A model generated the notes under the pieces. It did no database searches. It saw nothing but the letters and a program-made list of their open reading frames with translations, and was not told the DNA's origin. A stretch of 64,000 nt of DNA, taken from the NCBI GenBank assembly GCA_022843125.1, contig JALHOG010000025.1:1-64000 (forward strand), given 5' to 3'. A program made the translations under genes and the position numbers. Shown one piece after another: positions 52,428 through 59,838 of this stretch (within the stretch, counting starts at the first letter, position 1; each line of letters starts with the position of its first letter). This DNA comes from Ilumatobacteraceae bacterium (GTDB lineage: Bacteria > Actinomycetota > Acidimicrobiia > Acidimicrobiales > Ilumatobacteraceae).

Positions 52428-54208
52428 CCGACGGCACGGACGGGCTCGTCGACGGCGTGCTGCGCGCCGTCGGGCAGGTCCCCGACCACGTCGCCCGTTC
52501 GGCGCGGCTCCACCTGCTCGACGCGTTCGGCGTGGCGATGGCGGCCGCCGCGGCCGGACCGGTCCAGGGCGTCGTGATGCTCGCCGACGACACCCCCGGA
52601 CCCAGCACGGTGCTCGGAACGGGACGCACGACGTCGCCCGCGGTGGCCGCGCTCGTCAACGGCACGCTGATGCACTCGCTGGAATACGACGACACGCACG
52701 TGACCTCCGTGGTGCACGGCAGCAGCGTCCTCGCCGCAGCCGCACTGGCGGTTGCCGAGGAGGTCGGTGCGACCGGACGTGAACTCGTCGACGCCTTCGC
52801 AGTCGGCTGGGAGCTGCTGATCCGCATCGGACTCGCCAGCCCCGGTCGGCTGCAGGCGAACGGTTTCCAGGTGACGGCCGCCGGCGGGGCGTTCGCGGCG
52901 GCCGCCGTGTCCGCGCTGTTGCACGGCGACGATCCGGCGACGCTCGCCGACGCGATCGGCATCGCCGGATCCCAGGCCGGGGGAACGTTCGCGTTCCTGG
53001 CGGGGGGCGACACCGTCAAGGCCGTGCAACCCGGCTGGGCGGCGCACGCCGGCGTGATGGCCGAACAGCTCGCACGCGCCGGGGTCACCGGCCCGCGACA
53101 CGTGTTCGACGGACCCTTCGGCTTCTATCGTCTGTACGCCCACGACCCGGACGCCGCCGACCGGCTGCTCGTGTCCTGTGCGGACCTCGGCACGGTGTGG
53201 CACCTGCCCGACGCGGCGTTCAAGCTACTCCCGTGCTGCCACTACCTGCACCCGTTCGTCGAGGCGATGCACGAGGTGCTCGACGACGGAGTCGACGCCG
53301 CAGACGTCGTGGCCGTGCACTGCGAGGTGCCGAGCGAGGTGGTGGCGATCATCGCCGAGCCGTGGCCCGACCGCCAGCATCCCCGGACCGCGCAGGACGC
53401 GAGATGGAGCCTTCCCTACGTGCTCGGACTCGTGCTGTGCCACGGGCGGGTCGATGCGGCAGCGTTCGTCGGTGACGTCGACGAACTCGTCGTCGAGACG
53501 GCGCGGACGGTGCAGTACACCCCGTGGGAGGGGAGTGGCTTCCCGGCGCGGTTCCCGGCCCGCGTCCGGGTGCGGCTCCGCGATGGCAGCGAACGCACCG
53601 CCGAGGTGCTGGACGTGCTCGGCAGTGCCGGACGGCCGGTCGGCGACGAGGCCGTACTCGCCAAGGCGCGGAACAACCTGTGCGCCGGCGGGCTGTCGCC
53701 CGCCGAGGCCGAGGACGTCGTCGCAGCCCTCCTCGCCGACGACATCGATCTCGCCCGGCTGGTGGTCGTGCTCGGATCTCGCGGCAGCGACTCCCCTCCG
53801 ACGGACGGCGTGGTCATGACACGGCGGGGCGTGGCCGCCTCCGGTGGCGAGTCCGATCGAGCGGCCTACTCGGCGGCCATCCGGGTCGGCGACCTCGTCT
53901 TCGTGTCGGGTCAGGTCGCGATGAGCGACGACGGCGAACCGCTCGCAGTCGGCGACTTCCATGCACAGGCCGAGGTGGCATTCGGTCGGCTCCGCGACGT
54001 GCTGGTCGCCGCCGGGTCCGGCCTCGAGCACGTCGCCAAGGTCACGATCCACCTCACCGACCGGGCAAACGTGAGCGCGCTCGTCGACCTGCGCCGCCGG
54101 TGGTTCAGTGAGCCGTTCCCCGCCGACACCACCGTTGTCGTCGCCTCCCTCGCACGTCCGGAGTGGTTGATCGAGATCGACGCCGTGGCGGTGCTGCCGC
54201 ACGCATGA
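52424..54208 (+). CDS. MmgE/PrpD protein fused to a Rid (YjgF/RidA) domain
   Basis: A 594-residue fusion. Residues ~1-460 are MmgE/PrpD: LVNGTLMHSLEYDDTHVTSV, ALAVAEEVGATGRELVDAF, GGTFAFLAGGDTVKAVQPG and FKLLPCCHYLHPFVEAMH. Residues ~465-594 form a complete Rid-family domain: AYSAAIRVGDLVFVSGQVAM, QAEVAFGRLRDVLVAAGSGL, KVTIHLTDRANVSAL and WLIEIDAVAVLPHA. No stop separates them. An in-frame ATG at 53816 could also start a free Rid protein. The position of the catalytic Arg of RidA (P-A-R-S) reads PADTT here, so ordinary imine deaminase activity is doubtful. Last gene of the plus-strand run. Confidence 0.9.
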   Translation: MTDGTDGLVDGVLRAVGQVPDHVARSARLHLLDAFGVAMAAAAAGPVQGVVMLADDTPGPSTVLGTGRTTSPAVAALVNGTLMHSLEYDDTHVTSVVHGSSVLAAAALAVAEEVGATGRELVDAFAVGWELLIRIGLASPGRLQANGFQVTAAGGAFAAAAVSALLHGDDPATLADAIGIAGSQAGGTFAFLAGGDTVKAVQPGWAAHAGVMAEQLARAGVTGPRHVFDGPFGFYRLYAHDPDAADRLLVSCADLGTVWHLPDAAFKLLPCCHYLHPFVEAMHEVLDDGVDAADVVAVHCEVPSEVVAIIAEPWPDRQHPRTAQDARWSLPYVLGLVLCHGRVDAAAFVGDVDELVVETARTVQYTPWEGSGFPARFPARVRVRLRDGSERTAEVLDVLGSAGRPVGDEAVLAKARNNLCAGGLSPAEAEDVVAALLADDIDLARLVVVLGSRGSDSPPTDGVVMTRRGVAASGGESDRAAYSAAIRVGDLVFVSGQVAMSDDGEPLAVGDFHAQAEVAFGRLRDVLVAAGSGLEHVAKVTIHLTDRANVSALVDLRRRWFSEPFPADTTVVVASLARPEWLIEIDAVAVLPHA

Positions 54209-54269
54209 CTCGTCGCGGCATCGCTGCGCCGTCCGAGCCCGGGCCACACGAGACGCCGAGAGGTGACGA

Positions 54270-55367
54270 TCAGGCAGCGGCCTCGCGGACGACGAGGCCC
54301 GTGACCATCATCCCTTCACAGGTGTCGTCGACCTCGTCCCCGTCGCGGTTGAGTGTCAGGTTCAGGATGTCGCCCGGCTGCAGCGCTGAACCGGCGATGG
54401 TCATGGTCGCGGTCCCGACGGTGTCGGTGTTGAACTGAGCTGCGGTCGCCGTGACACGCGTCTGGCTCGTGTTGCCGCCGCGAGGGGGCTGCCACGTCGT
54501 CGCTGCGATCACGCCCGCAGACCCGGGCCGGTTGACGACCGGGTTGTTGGCCCACCACACCGAATCGCACGGCAGGACCGGTGCACCGAACCCGGTGATC
54601 GGCAACCATCGCATCTCGACCTCCAGGTCGGCGCCGGCGTTGTACCGCTCGGGCAGGGCGATGCCGTAGAACACGCGACTGAACACGCCGTCGTCGAACG
54701 CCATGCCGGTGGCGATGCCGCTGCCGAACGTGATCGCGGGCCAGTTCCCGGATCCGGACGGTTGCAGATCGGCAGCGGCGATCGCGATCGACCACGGCTG
54801 GTCGGCGATCGCCTGCTCGATCTTGGTGTCGACCTGCGCCTTCGTGTCGTAGCGGTCGTCGTGGTTGTGGTCGGCGTAGTAGCCGTTGACGTCGACGAGG
54901 ACGTCGACGTTGCCTTGCAGGTTGAAGATGCTGAATCGTCCGTCGATGGACAGGTCGGTGGTGACGGCGTTGGGGGTGGGCGGTTGGCCGGGGCTGGGGT
55001 TGAGGCTCGATGCGTCGGGTCGTGTCGCTCCGGCGGGCCAGATCGCGAGGAAGGTGGGGGTGGTGGCGCCGAGGGCGGTGACGTTGAGGGAGAGGGCGAC
55101 GGCGTTGGCGGGGATGGTGCAGTCGCCGTTCGTGCCGTGGGCGGTGACGGTGTGGGTTTCGGCCGGGCCGACGGGCGAGGACTTGGGGCCGACGGTGCTG
55201 GCTGGTCGGGTGTCGACGAGGCGGCAGGGGGTGATCGCGACGAACACGGTGCGTTCGCCCGAGGTGACGGTTGCGTCGACGACGGCGAGGCCGCCCGTGC
55301 CGAGGGTGACGGCGACAGCGGCGCCGATCGCCGCCCATCGGGTTCGGAGCAGGGATGTGTTGGCCAT
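54270..55367 (-). CDS. secreted protein with N-terminal DTR/NLT-type domain
   Basis: A 365-residue exported protein. The signal peptide (WAAIGAAVAVTLGTGGLAVV) is followed by a ~130-residue domain with CRLVDTRP, TNGDCTIPANAVALSLNVTA, NAVTTDLSIDGRFSIFNLQG and VDVLVDVNGYYAD. This domain belongs to the same type as the repeats of the protein at 8911. A HDDRYDTKAQVDTKIEQ linker, seen in other actinobacterial surface proteins, precedes a ~170-residue C-terminal beta-rich domain (AAQFNTDTVGTATMTIAGSA, LNLTLNRDGDEVDD) that I do not recognise. It is the downstream half of a tandem paralogous pair and shares an operon with the next entry. Confidence 0.88.
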   Translation of the reverse strand: MANTSLLRTRWAAIGAAVAVTLGTGGLAVVDATVTSGERTVFVAITPCRLVDTRPASTVGPKSSPVGPAETHTVTAHGTNGDCTIPANAVALSLNVTALGATTPTFLAIWPAGATRPDASSLNPSPGQPPTPNAVTTDLSIDGRFSIFNLQGNVDVLVDVNGYYADHNHDDRYDTKAQVDTKIEQAIADQPWSIAIAAADLQPSGSGNWPAITFGSGIATGMAFDDGVFSRVFYGIALPERYNAGADLEVEMRWLPITGFGAPVLPCDSVWWANNPVVNRPGSAGVIAATTWQPPRGGNTSQTRVTATAAQFNTDTVGTATMTIAGSALQPGDILNLTLNRDGDEVDDTCEGMMVTGLVVREAAA

Positions 55368-55394
55368 GGTGGGTCTCCTCGATGTGTGCGGCGG

Positions 55395-56261
55395 TCAATC
55401 GGCGATCAGGTACTGGAACGACGTCGTCACGGGGGCACCGGCGGCGTCGTAGCAGTCGAAGCGCACCGTGTAGGTCGTGGCGTTCACCGTCTGCAGCGAA
55501 CGGCTGATGCACGTGCGGGCTGCGGCCGCCCCGTTGTGCGGGGTCACGAGCACGATCGGCACGTCATCGGTGTCGGCACCGGTGATCGTCAGTTCGATCC
55601 TCCCGACAACAGGATTGGTCGCCCCCACGGTGACCCCTGGCCGTGTCCGTCCGTCTTGGATCGTGGGTCCGGCGGCGTTCAGGAATCCCATCGCCACGAC
55701 GTCGCCGGACGATCGGGCATCGATCTCGGCTCGCGTGGGGTACCGGTCGTCATGGTCGTGGTCGGCGTAGTAGCCGTTCACGTCGACGAGCACATCGACG
55801 ACTCCCTGCAGGTTGAACATCGAGAACATGCCGCTCGCCGACAGTTCGGTCGTGACGGCGTTGGGGGTGGGCGGCGCGCCGGGCTGGGGGTTGAGACTCG
55901 AGGCTTCGGGCCGGTCGCCACCGTCGGGCCAGACCGTCAGGAACGTCGGCGCGCTCGCACCGATCGCGGTGACGTTGAGCGACAGCGCGACGGCGTCGGT
56001 GGGGATCGTGCAGTCGCCGTTCGTGCCGTGGGCGAGCACGCGGTGTGTGTCGGCTGCGCCGAGCGGCTGGTCGCGCGGCCCGACGGTGCTGCCCGCCCGG
56101 GTGTCGACGATTCGGCACGGCGAGATCGGCACGAAGATGCTCCGCTCCTCGGATGGCTGCGCGGCCTCGACCCCGGCCAGCCCGCCCGCGCCCAGCGTGA
56201 CCGCGACCGCGGCGCCGAGGGCCGCCCAGCGGGTTCGCAACATGGTGGTGGGTCTGGGCAT
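55395..56261 (-). CDS. secreted paralogue with N-terminal DTR/NLT-type domain
   Basis: A 288-residue protein whose first ~175 residues closely match the preceding protein: the signal MLRTRWAALGAAVAVTLGAG, CRIVDTRAGSTVGP, DCTIPTDAVALSLNVTA, NAVTTELSASGMFSMFNLQG, and VDVLVDVNGYYADHDHDDRY. The C-terminal ~100 residues (GRIELTITGADTDDVPIVLV, CISRSLQTVNATTYTVRFDC) differ, and hold two Cys that may form a disulfide. The start ATG 56261 has GGAGGAG upstream; it is upstream of the other copy with a 27-bp gap. The divergent promoter is shared with nth. Confidence 0.88.
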   Translation of the reverse strand: MPRPTTMLRTRWAALGAAVAVTLGAGGLAGVEAAQPSEERSIFVPISPCRIVDTRAGSTVGPRDQPLGAADTHRVLAHGTNGDCTIPTDAVALSLNVTAIGASAPTFLTVWPDGGDRPEASSLNPQPGAPPTPNAVTTELSASGMFSMFNLQGVVDVLVDVNGYYADHDHDDRYPTRAEIDARSSGDVVAMGFLNAAGPTIQDGRTRPGVTVGATNPVVGRIELTITGADTDDVPIVLVTPHNGAAAARTCISRSLQTVNATTYTVRFDCYDAAGAPVTTSFQYLIAD

Positions 56262-56367
56262 GGCGAACTCCTCCGGTCGCGGTTCCGACAGGTGCACAGA
56301 GCGACGAACCCGGCGGCTGATACGCGGGCCGGCCCGGGCAGCGCCGGTGCGTCGTAACATCGCCGCC

Positions 56368-57012
56368 GTGAAGCGGCAGGACAAGGCGGACCGGATCGGC
56401 GAGATCCTCGACGATCTGTATCCCGACCCGCCGGTGCCGCTCGACCACACCGACCCGTACACGCTGCTCGTGGCGGTAGCGCTGTCGGCGCAGACCACCG
56501 ACAAGAAGGTCAACGAGGTGACGCCGGCACTGTTCGCCGTGGCCGACACGCCGGAGAAGATGTCGGCCCTCGGGCCCGATCGGATCCTGGAGTTCATCCG
56601 TCAGGTCGGGCTCGCACCGACGAAGGCGAAGAACCTGTGGCTGGCCGCGAACCAGATCATCGACGCCGGGGGCGACCTGATCCCGACGTTCGAGTTCCTC
56701 GAGTCGCTCGCCGGGGTGGGTCACAAGACGGCCGGCGTCGTGATGGCGCAGGCCTACGGTGTGCCCGCGTTCCCCGTCGACACCCACATCCACCGCCTCG
56801 CGGCGCGTTGGGCGCTGTCGAACGGCACCACCGTCGAACGCACCGAGCGTGACCTGAAGGCGGTGTTCCCACGCGACACCTGGAACCGGCGCCACCTGCA
56901 GATCATCTTCTTCGGTCGTGAGTACTGCCCGGCACTGCGCCACGACCTGATGGACTGCCCGATCTGTGGCTGGGCTGCGAACAAGAAGCGGATCGCGCTC
57001 GAAGCCCGCTGA
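56368..57012 (+). CDS. nth: endonuclease III
   Basis: A DNA glycosylase / AP lyase of 214 residues for oxidised pyrimidines. Family features are VAVALSAQTTDKKVNEVTPAL, the helix-hairpin-helix LAGVGHKTAGVVMAQA with the catalytic Lys, and FPVDTHIHRLAARW with the catalytic Asp. The C-terminal cluster region reads YCPALRHDLMDCPICGWAANK: three Cys are present, but the spacing is not the standard C-X6-C-X2-C-X5-C and the fourth Cys is missing. Thus the 4Fe-4S cluster may be absent or altered. The start is GTG 56368. Confidence 0.94.
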   Translation: MKRQDKADRIGEILDDLYPDPPVPLDHTDPYTLLVAVALSAQTTDKKVNEVTPALFAVADTPEKMSALGPDRILEFIRQVGLAPTKAKNLWLAANQIIDAGGDLIPTFEFLESLAGVGHKTAGVVMAQAYGVPAFPVDTHIHRLAARWALSNGTTVERTERDLKAVFPRDTWNRRHLQIIFFGREYCPALRHDLMDCPICGWAANKKRIALEAR

Positions 57013-57036
57013 ACCGGGCGCGCCGACCGCTCGGGG

Positions 57037-57231
57037 TCAACCCCAGGTGTCGGGGTCGTCGCCGCTCGCCGGGTCGTCGTCGAGGACGAGGTCCCAGCGG
57101 TCGAGGCAGTCCTCGCAGCGGTAGGCCACGAAGTCGCCCGCTTCCCAGATGCCGTCTTCGCGGGGCGCGGTGAGGAGGAACGCGCGCCCGCCACAGTCGA
57201 TGCAGGTGATCTGCGGGTCGGGTTCCAGCAC
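57037..57231 (-). CDS. small zinc-ribbon-like protein
   Basis: A 64-residue protein with two CxxC pairs: CIDCGGRAFLLTAP and CEDCLDRWDLVL, in a zinc-ribbon arrangement about 33 residues apart. It is convergent with nth and divergent from rsmD by 30 bp. I chose GTG 57231 (VLEPDPQITCIDCGG). The function is unknown; proteins of this size with two CxxC often bind zinc and partner a nucleic-acid enzyme. Confidence 0.7.
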   Translation of the reverse strand: MLEPDPQITCIDCGGRAFLLTAPREDGIWEAGDFVAYRCEDCLDRWDLVLDDDPASGDDPDTWG

Positions 57232-57261
57232 GGCGCCAGCGTACGGCCGTAGCCTGGCCCG

Positions 57262-57795
57262 ATGCGTGTGGTGGCAGGTGAGCTGCGGGGTCGGCGGATC
57301 GAGGCCCCTCCGGGGAACGACACACGACCCACGACCGACAAGGTCCGCGAGGCGGTCTTCAACGCCCTCGGCAGCCTCGACCTCGTCCGCGACGCCCGGG
57401 TCGCCGACCTCTGGGCGGGGAGCGGGGCGCTCGGCATCGAGGCGTTGTCGCGCGGCGCTGCGCACTGCACGTTCGTCGAGCGTGATCGCACTGCCCTGCG
57501 GGTCCTGAAGGACAACCTCGAGCACCTCGGGCTCGGCGCGGTGACCCGTGTGGTCGCCGGCGACGCAGCGGCACATGCGAAGACCCTGGATGTCGACCTC
57601 GTCCTCGCCGATCCTCCCTACGGCTTCGACGGCTGGCTCGATGTGCTGAAGGCCGTGACCGCTCCGTTCGTCGTCGCCGAGGCGGCGCAGCCACTCGATC
57701 GGATCGACGGCCTGGAGGAAGCCGGGTGGCGTGCCACGCGGGCCAAGCGGTACGGGCGCAGCTGGGTGACGTTCCTCGAGCGGATCGACCCCTGA
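57262..57795 (+). CDS. rsmD: 16S rRNA (guanine(966)-N2)-methyltransferase RsmD
   Basis: A 177-residue methyltransferase with MRVVAGELRGRRIEAP at the N-terminus, TTDKVREAVFNALGSL, ADLWAGSGALGIEALSRGA for SAM binding, and the LADPPYGF catalytic motif. All are diagnostic of RsmD, which modifies G966 of 16S rRNA. It precedes coaD, its typical partner. In many actinobacteria recG comes just before; here that neighbour is ~25.7 kb away. Confidence 0.95.
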   Translation: MRVVAGELRGRRIEAPPGNDTRPTTDKVREAVFNALGSLDLVRDARVADLWAGSGALGIEALSRGAAHCTFVERDRTALRVLKDNLEHLGLGAVTRVVAGDAAAHAKTLDVDLVLADPPYGFDGWLDVLKAVTAPFVVAEAAQPLDRIDGLEEAGWRATRAKRYGRSWVTFLERIDP

Positions 57796-57826
57796 CCATC
57801 TGCGCAGCACTACCGTGGAGCCACCC

Positions 57827-58333
57827 ATGACAACGGTGTTGATCCCCGGCAGCTTCGATCCGATCCACCTCGGCCACATCGATGTGGTGGATCAGGCGCT
57901 CGAGCTCTTCGGTCGCGTGGTCGTCGGCGTGCTCGTCAACCACGAGAAGCCGTCGGGATTGTTCACTGCCGACGAGCGAGTCGAGCTCGCCGAGGCGAGC
58001 CTCGCCGGACGCTCCGATGTCGCCGTCCGTGCGTACGGCGGGCTGGCGGTGCAGGCTGCCGCCGACGCCGGCGCCGAGTTCATCGTCAAGGGTCTGCGCA
58101 ACCCCATGGACTTCGACATCGAGCAGCAGATGGCCCTCATGAACCACTCCACGGCAGGGGTGCGTACCGTGTTCCTGCCGTGCCGTCCCGACCTCGGGTT
58201 CGTGTCGAGTCGCTTCATCCGCGAGATCGCCTCCCGGCACGGCGTCGTCGACCATCTCGTAGCTGCCCCGGTCGCGGCGGCGCTGACCGCTAGATTCGGC
58301 CCGCCTTCTCATCCAAGCGGGACCACCACATGA
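57827..58333 (+). CDS. coaD: phosphopantetheine adenylyltransferase
   Basis: A 168-residue enzyme of CoA biosynthesis that adenylates 4'-phosphopantetheine. The nucleotidyltransferase GSFDPIHLGH (HxGH site) is at the N-terminus; VKGLRNPMDFDIEQQMALMN and LPCRPDLGFVSSRFIREIAS close the active site. I chose ATG 57827 with GGAG upstream; a GTG at 57815 would add four residues. The 3' end overlaps the next ATG, so the genes are coupled. Confidence 0.97.
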   Translation: MTTVLIPGSFDPIHLGHIDVVDQALELFGRVVVGVLVNHEKPSGLFTADERVELAEASLAGRSDVAVRAYGGLAVQAAADAGAEFIVKGLRNPMDFDIEQQMALMNHSTAGVRTVFLPCRPDLGFVSSRFIREIASRHGVVDHLVAAPVAAALTARFGPPSHPSGTTT

Positions 58334-59001
58334 GCTACGACGACCGACACGACGACCGTTCGCGAGGGGTTCGCGGCATGCCTGCCCGCGACCACCGCTA
58401 CGACGACGGTGACGACTACGACGACTACGCCGAGATCGACGACCACTATCCCGATCCCGTTCAGCACACCAACCACGTGGGTGATGCCGAGACCCTGCTG
58501 CGGCGCGCGATCGACATCATCGCGAACGCGCCCACGATGCCGCTCTCGTCGTCGCCGCGCATCGACCGAGACGAGATCATCGAGCTGCTCGACGAGGCGC
58601 TCGCCCGGCTGCCCGAAGAGCTGCGCCAGGCACGCTGGATGCTCAAGGAGCGCCAGGACTTCGTCAACAAGACGCGCCGTGAGGCCGACGAGATGCTCGA
58701 AGCCGCGCGCGTGCAGGCCGAGCGCATGGTGCAGCGCACCGAAGTGGTCCGTGCGGCCGAGCAACGCGCCCGGCAGGTCGTCGACACCGCCGAGAACGAC
58801 TCCCGCCGGCTCAAGCTCGAGACGGAGGACTTCCTCGACCAGCGCTTGGCCAGCTTCGAGATCCTCCTCGACAAGCTCGGCAAGACGGTGGCCGCCGGAC
58901 GCCAGAAGCTGTCGATCGGCTCCGGCGGTGACCGCATCGGTGACGTCGAGGTCGACAACGAGGAAGACCCCACCAAGGGCTTCTTCGACCAAGACCGCTG
59001 A
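58330..59001 (+). CDS. DivIVA-like coiled-coil protein
   Basis: A 223-residue acidic protein. The first ~50 residues are Asp/Tyr/Arg-rich and disordered; residues ~50-200 are predicted coiled coil (DEIIELLDEALARLPEELRQ, RREADEMLEAARVQAERMVQ, RRLKLETEDFLDQRLASFEI). Conserved between coaD and yceD in many actinobacteria, where it is annotated as DivIVA-like or ATP-synthase-B-like. A role in cell-pole or division organisation is possible, but there is no direct evidence. The start overlaps the coaD stop (ATGA), and its own stop overlaps the next ATG. Confidence 0.85.
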   Translation: MSYDDRHDDRSRGVRGMPARDHRYDDGDDYDDYAEIDDHYPDPVQHTNHVGDAETLLRRAIDIIANAPTMPLSSSPRIDRDEIIELLDEALARLPEELRQARWMLKERQDFVNKTRREADEMLEAARVQAERMVQRTEVVRAAEQRARQVVDTAENDSRRLKLETEDFLDQRLASFEILLDKLGKTVAAGRQKLSIGSGGDRIGDVEVDNEEDPTKGFFDQDR

Positions 59002-59516
59002 TGGGTCTCACGTCGGCGCTCCGGGTCAACGCTGTCGAGTTGCTGCGCGCGCCCGGGTCGTCGCGGCCGGTCGAGGTGTCCCTGCCGGCCGAGGCGATCG
59101 GGGTCGACGACGCCAGGGTGACCGGCGACGTCGACATCGCCCTCGTCGCGACGTCGAGCGTCGACGGGATCACCGTGCACGGCACCATCTCGACGCCGTG
59201 GCACGACCGGTGCCGTCGCTGCCTCATCGACGTCGACGGCGTCGCCGTGGCCTCGGTCGACGAGGTCTTCCAGCACGACCCGCGTGTGGCCGACGCAGTC
59301 GAGATCGTCGGCGACCAGATCGACCTGGCGCCGATCGTGCGCGAGTACGTCCTGCTCGAACTGCCTGATGCGCCGCTGTGTCGCGACGAATGCGCCGGTA
59401 TCTGCCCGCACTGCGGTACCGACCGCAACGAGACGAGCTGCGGATGTGACACCGAGGCACGAGACCTTCGCTGGGCGGCGCTCGAGGGTTTGCGGCTCGA
59501 TGAACCGGGCGAGTGA
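59001..59516 (+). CDS. yceD: YceD (DUF177) family protein
   Basis: A 171-residue DUF177 protein. The N-terminal beta-rich region (DARVTGDVDIALVATSSVDG) and the C-terminal zinc-like cluster CRDECAGICPHCGTDRNETS with a further Cys-Gly-Cys are typical. DUF177 genes usually sit before rpmF, as here, and are linked to 23S rRNA or ribosome assembly. Cys residues CRRCLIDVDG in the middle add another metal-type pair. Its start overlaps the stop of the previous gene. Confidence 0.92.
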   Translation: MGLTSALRVNAVELLRAPGSSRPVEVSLPAEAIGVDDARVTGDVDIALVATSSVDGITVHGTISTPWHDRCRRCLIDVDGVAVASVDEVFQHDPRVADAVEIVGDQIDLAPIVREYVLLELPDAPLCRDECAGICPHCGTDRNETSCGCDTEARDLRWAALEGLRLDEPGE

Positions 59517-59639
59517 CCTGGCCACGCGTCGGGTTCGTTCCGCGACGATCCGCCGCTAGCCTGGCGCAGCCCGATTCGTGCGCCCCTCGGGGCGTGTGCG
59601 CTGGTGCGAAGTTCGCAGCAGAGATCCTGGAGACCCGCC

Positions 59640-59819
59640 GTGGCCGTTCCGAAGAAGAAGAAGTCGAAGATGAAGAGCCGCAGCCACCGTGCTGGTGCCT
59701 GGAAGCTCGGCGCGCCGGCCCGGAGCACCTGCCCGCGCTGCGGCAACGCGAAGACCCCCCACACGGTCTGCCCGACCTGTGGTTGGTACAAGAACCGCGT
59801 CGCCATCGAAGTCGGCTGA
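59640..59819 (+). CDS. rpmF: ribosomal protein bL32
   Basis: A 59-residue large-subunit protein starting VAVPKKKKSKMKSRSHRAG and carrying two CxxC pairs (CPRCGNAKTPHTVCPTCG), the zinc-binding C+ form. The GTG start at 59640 is preceded by a GGAG. It follows yceD and precedes plsX, the standard order. Confidence 0.96.
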   Translation: MAVPKKKKSKMKSRSHRAGAWKLGAPARSTCPRCGNAKTPHTVCPTCGWYKNRVAIEVG

Positions 59820-59838
59820 TCAAGGCGACACGCTGATC

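Noticed and set aside
53816-54208. Rid domain as a separate gene
   Set aside because: There is an in-frame ATG, but the PrpD frame reads through without a stop and no good ribosome binding site is seen, so a fusion is the simpler reading.
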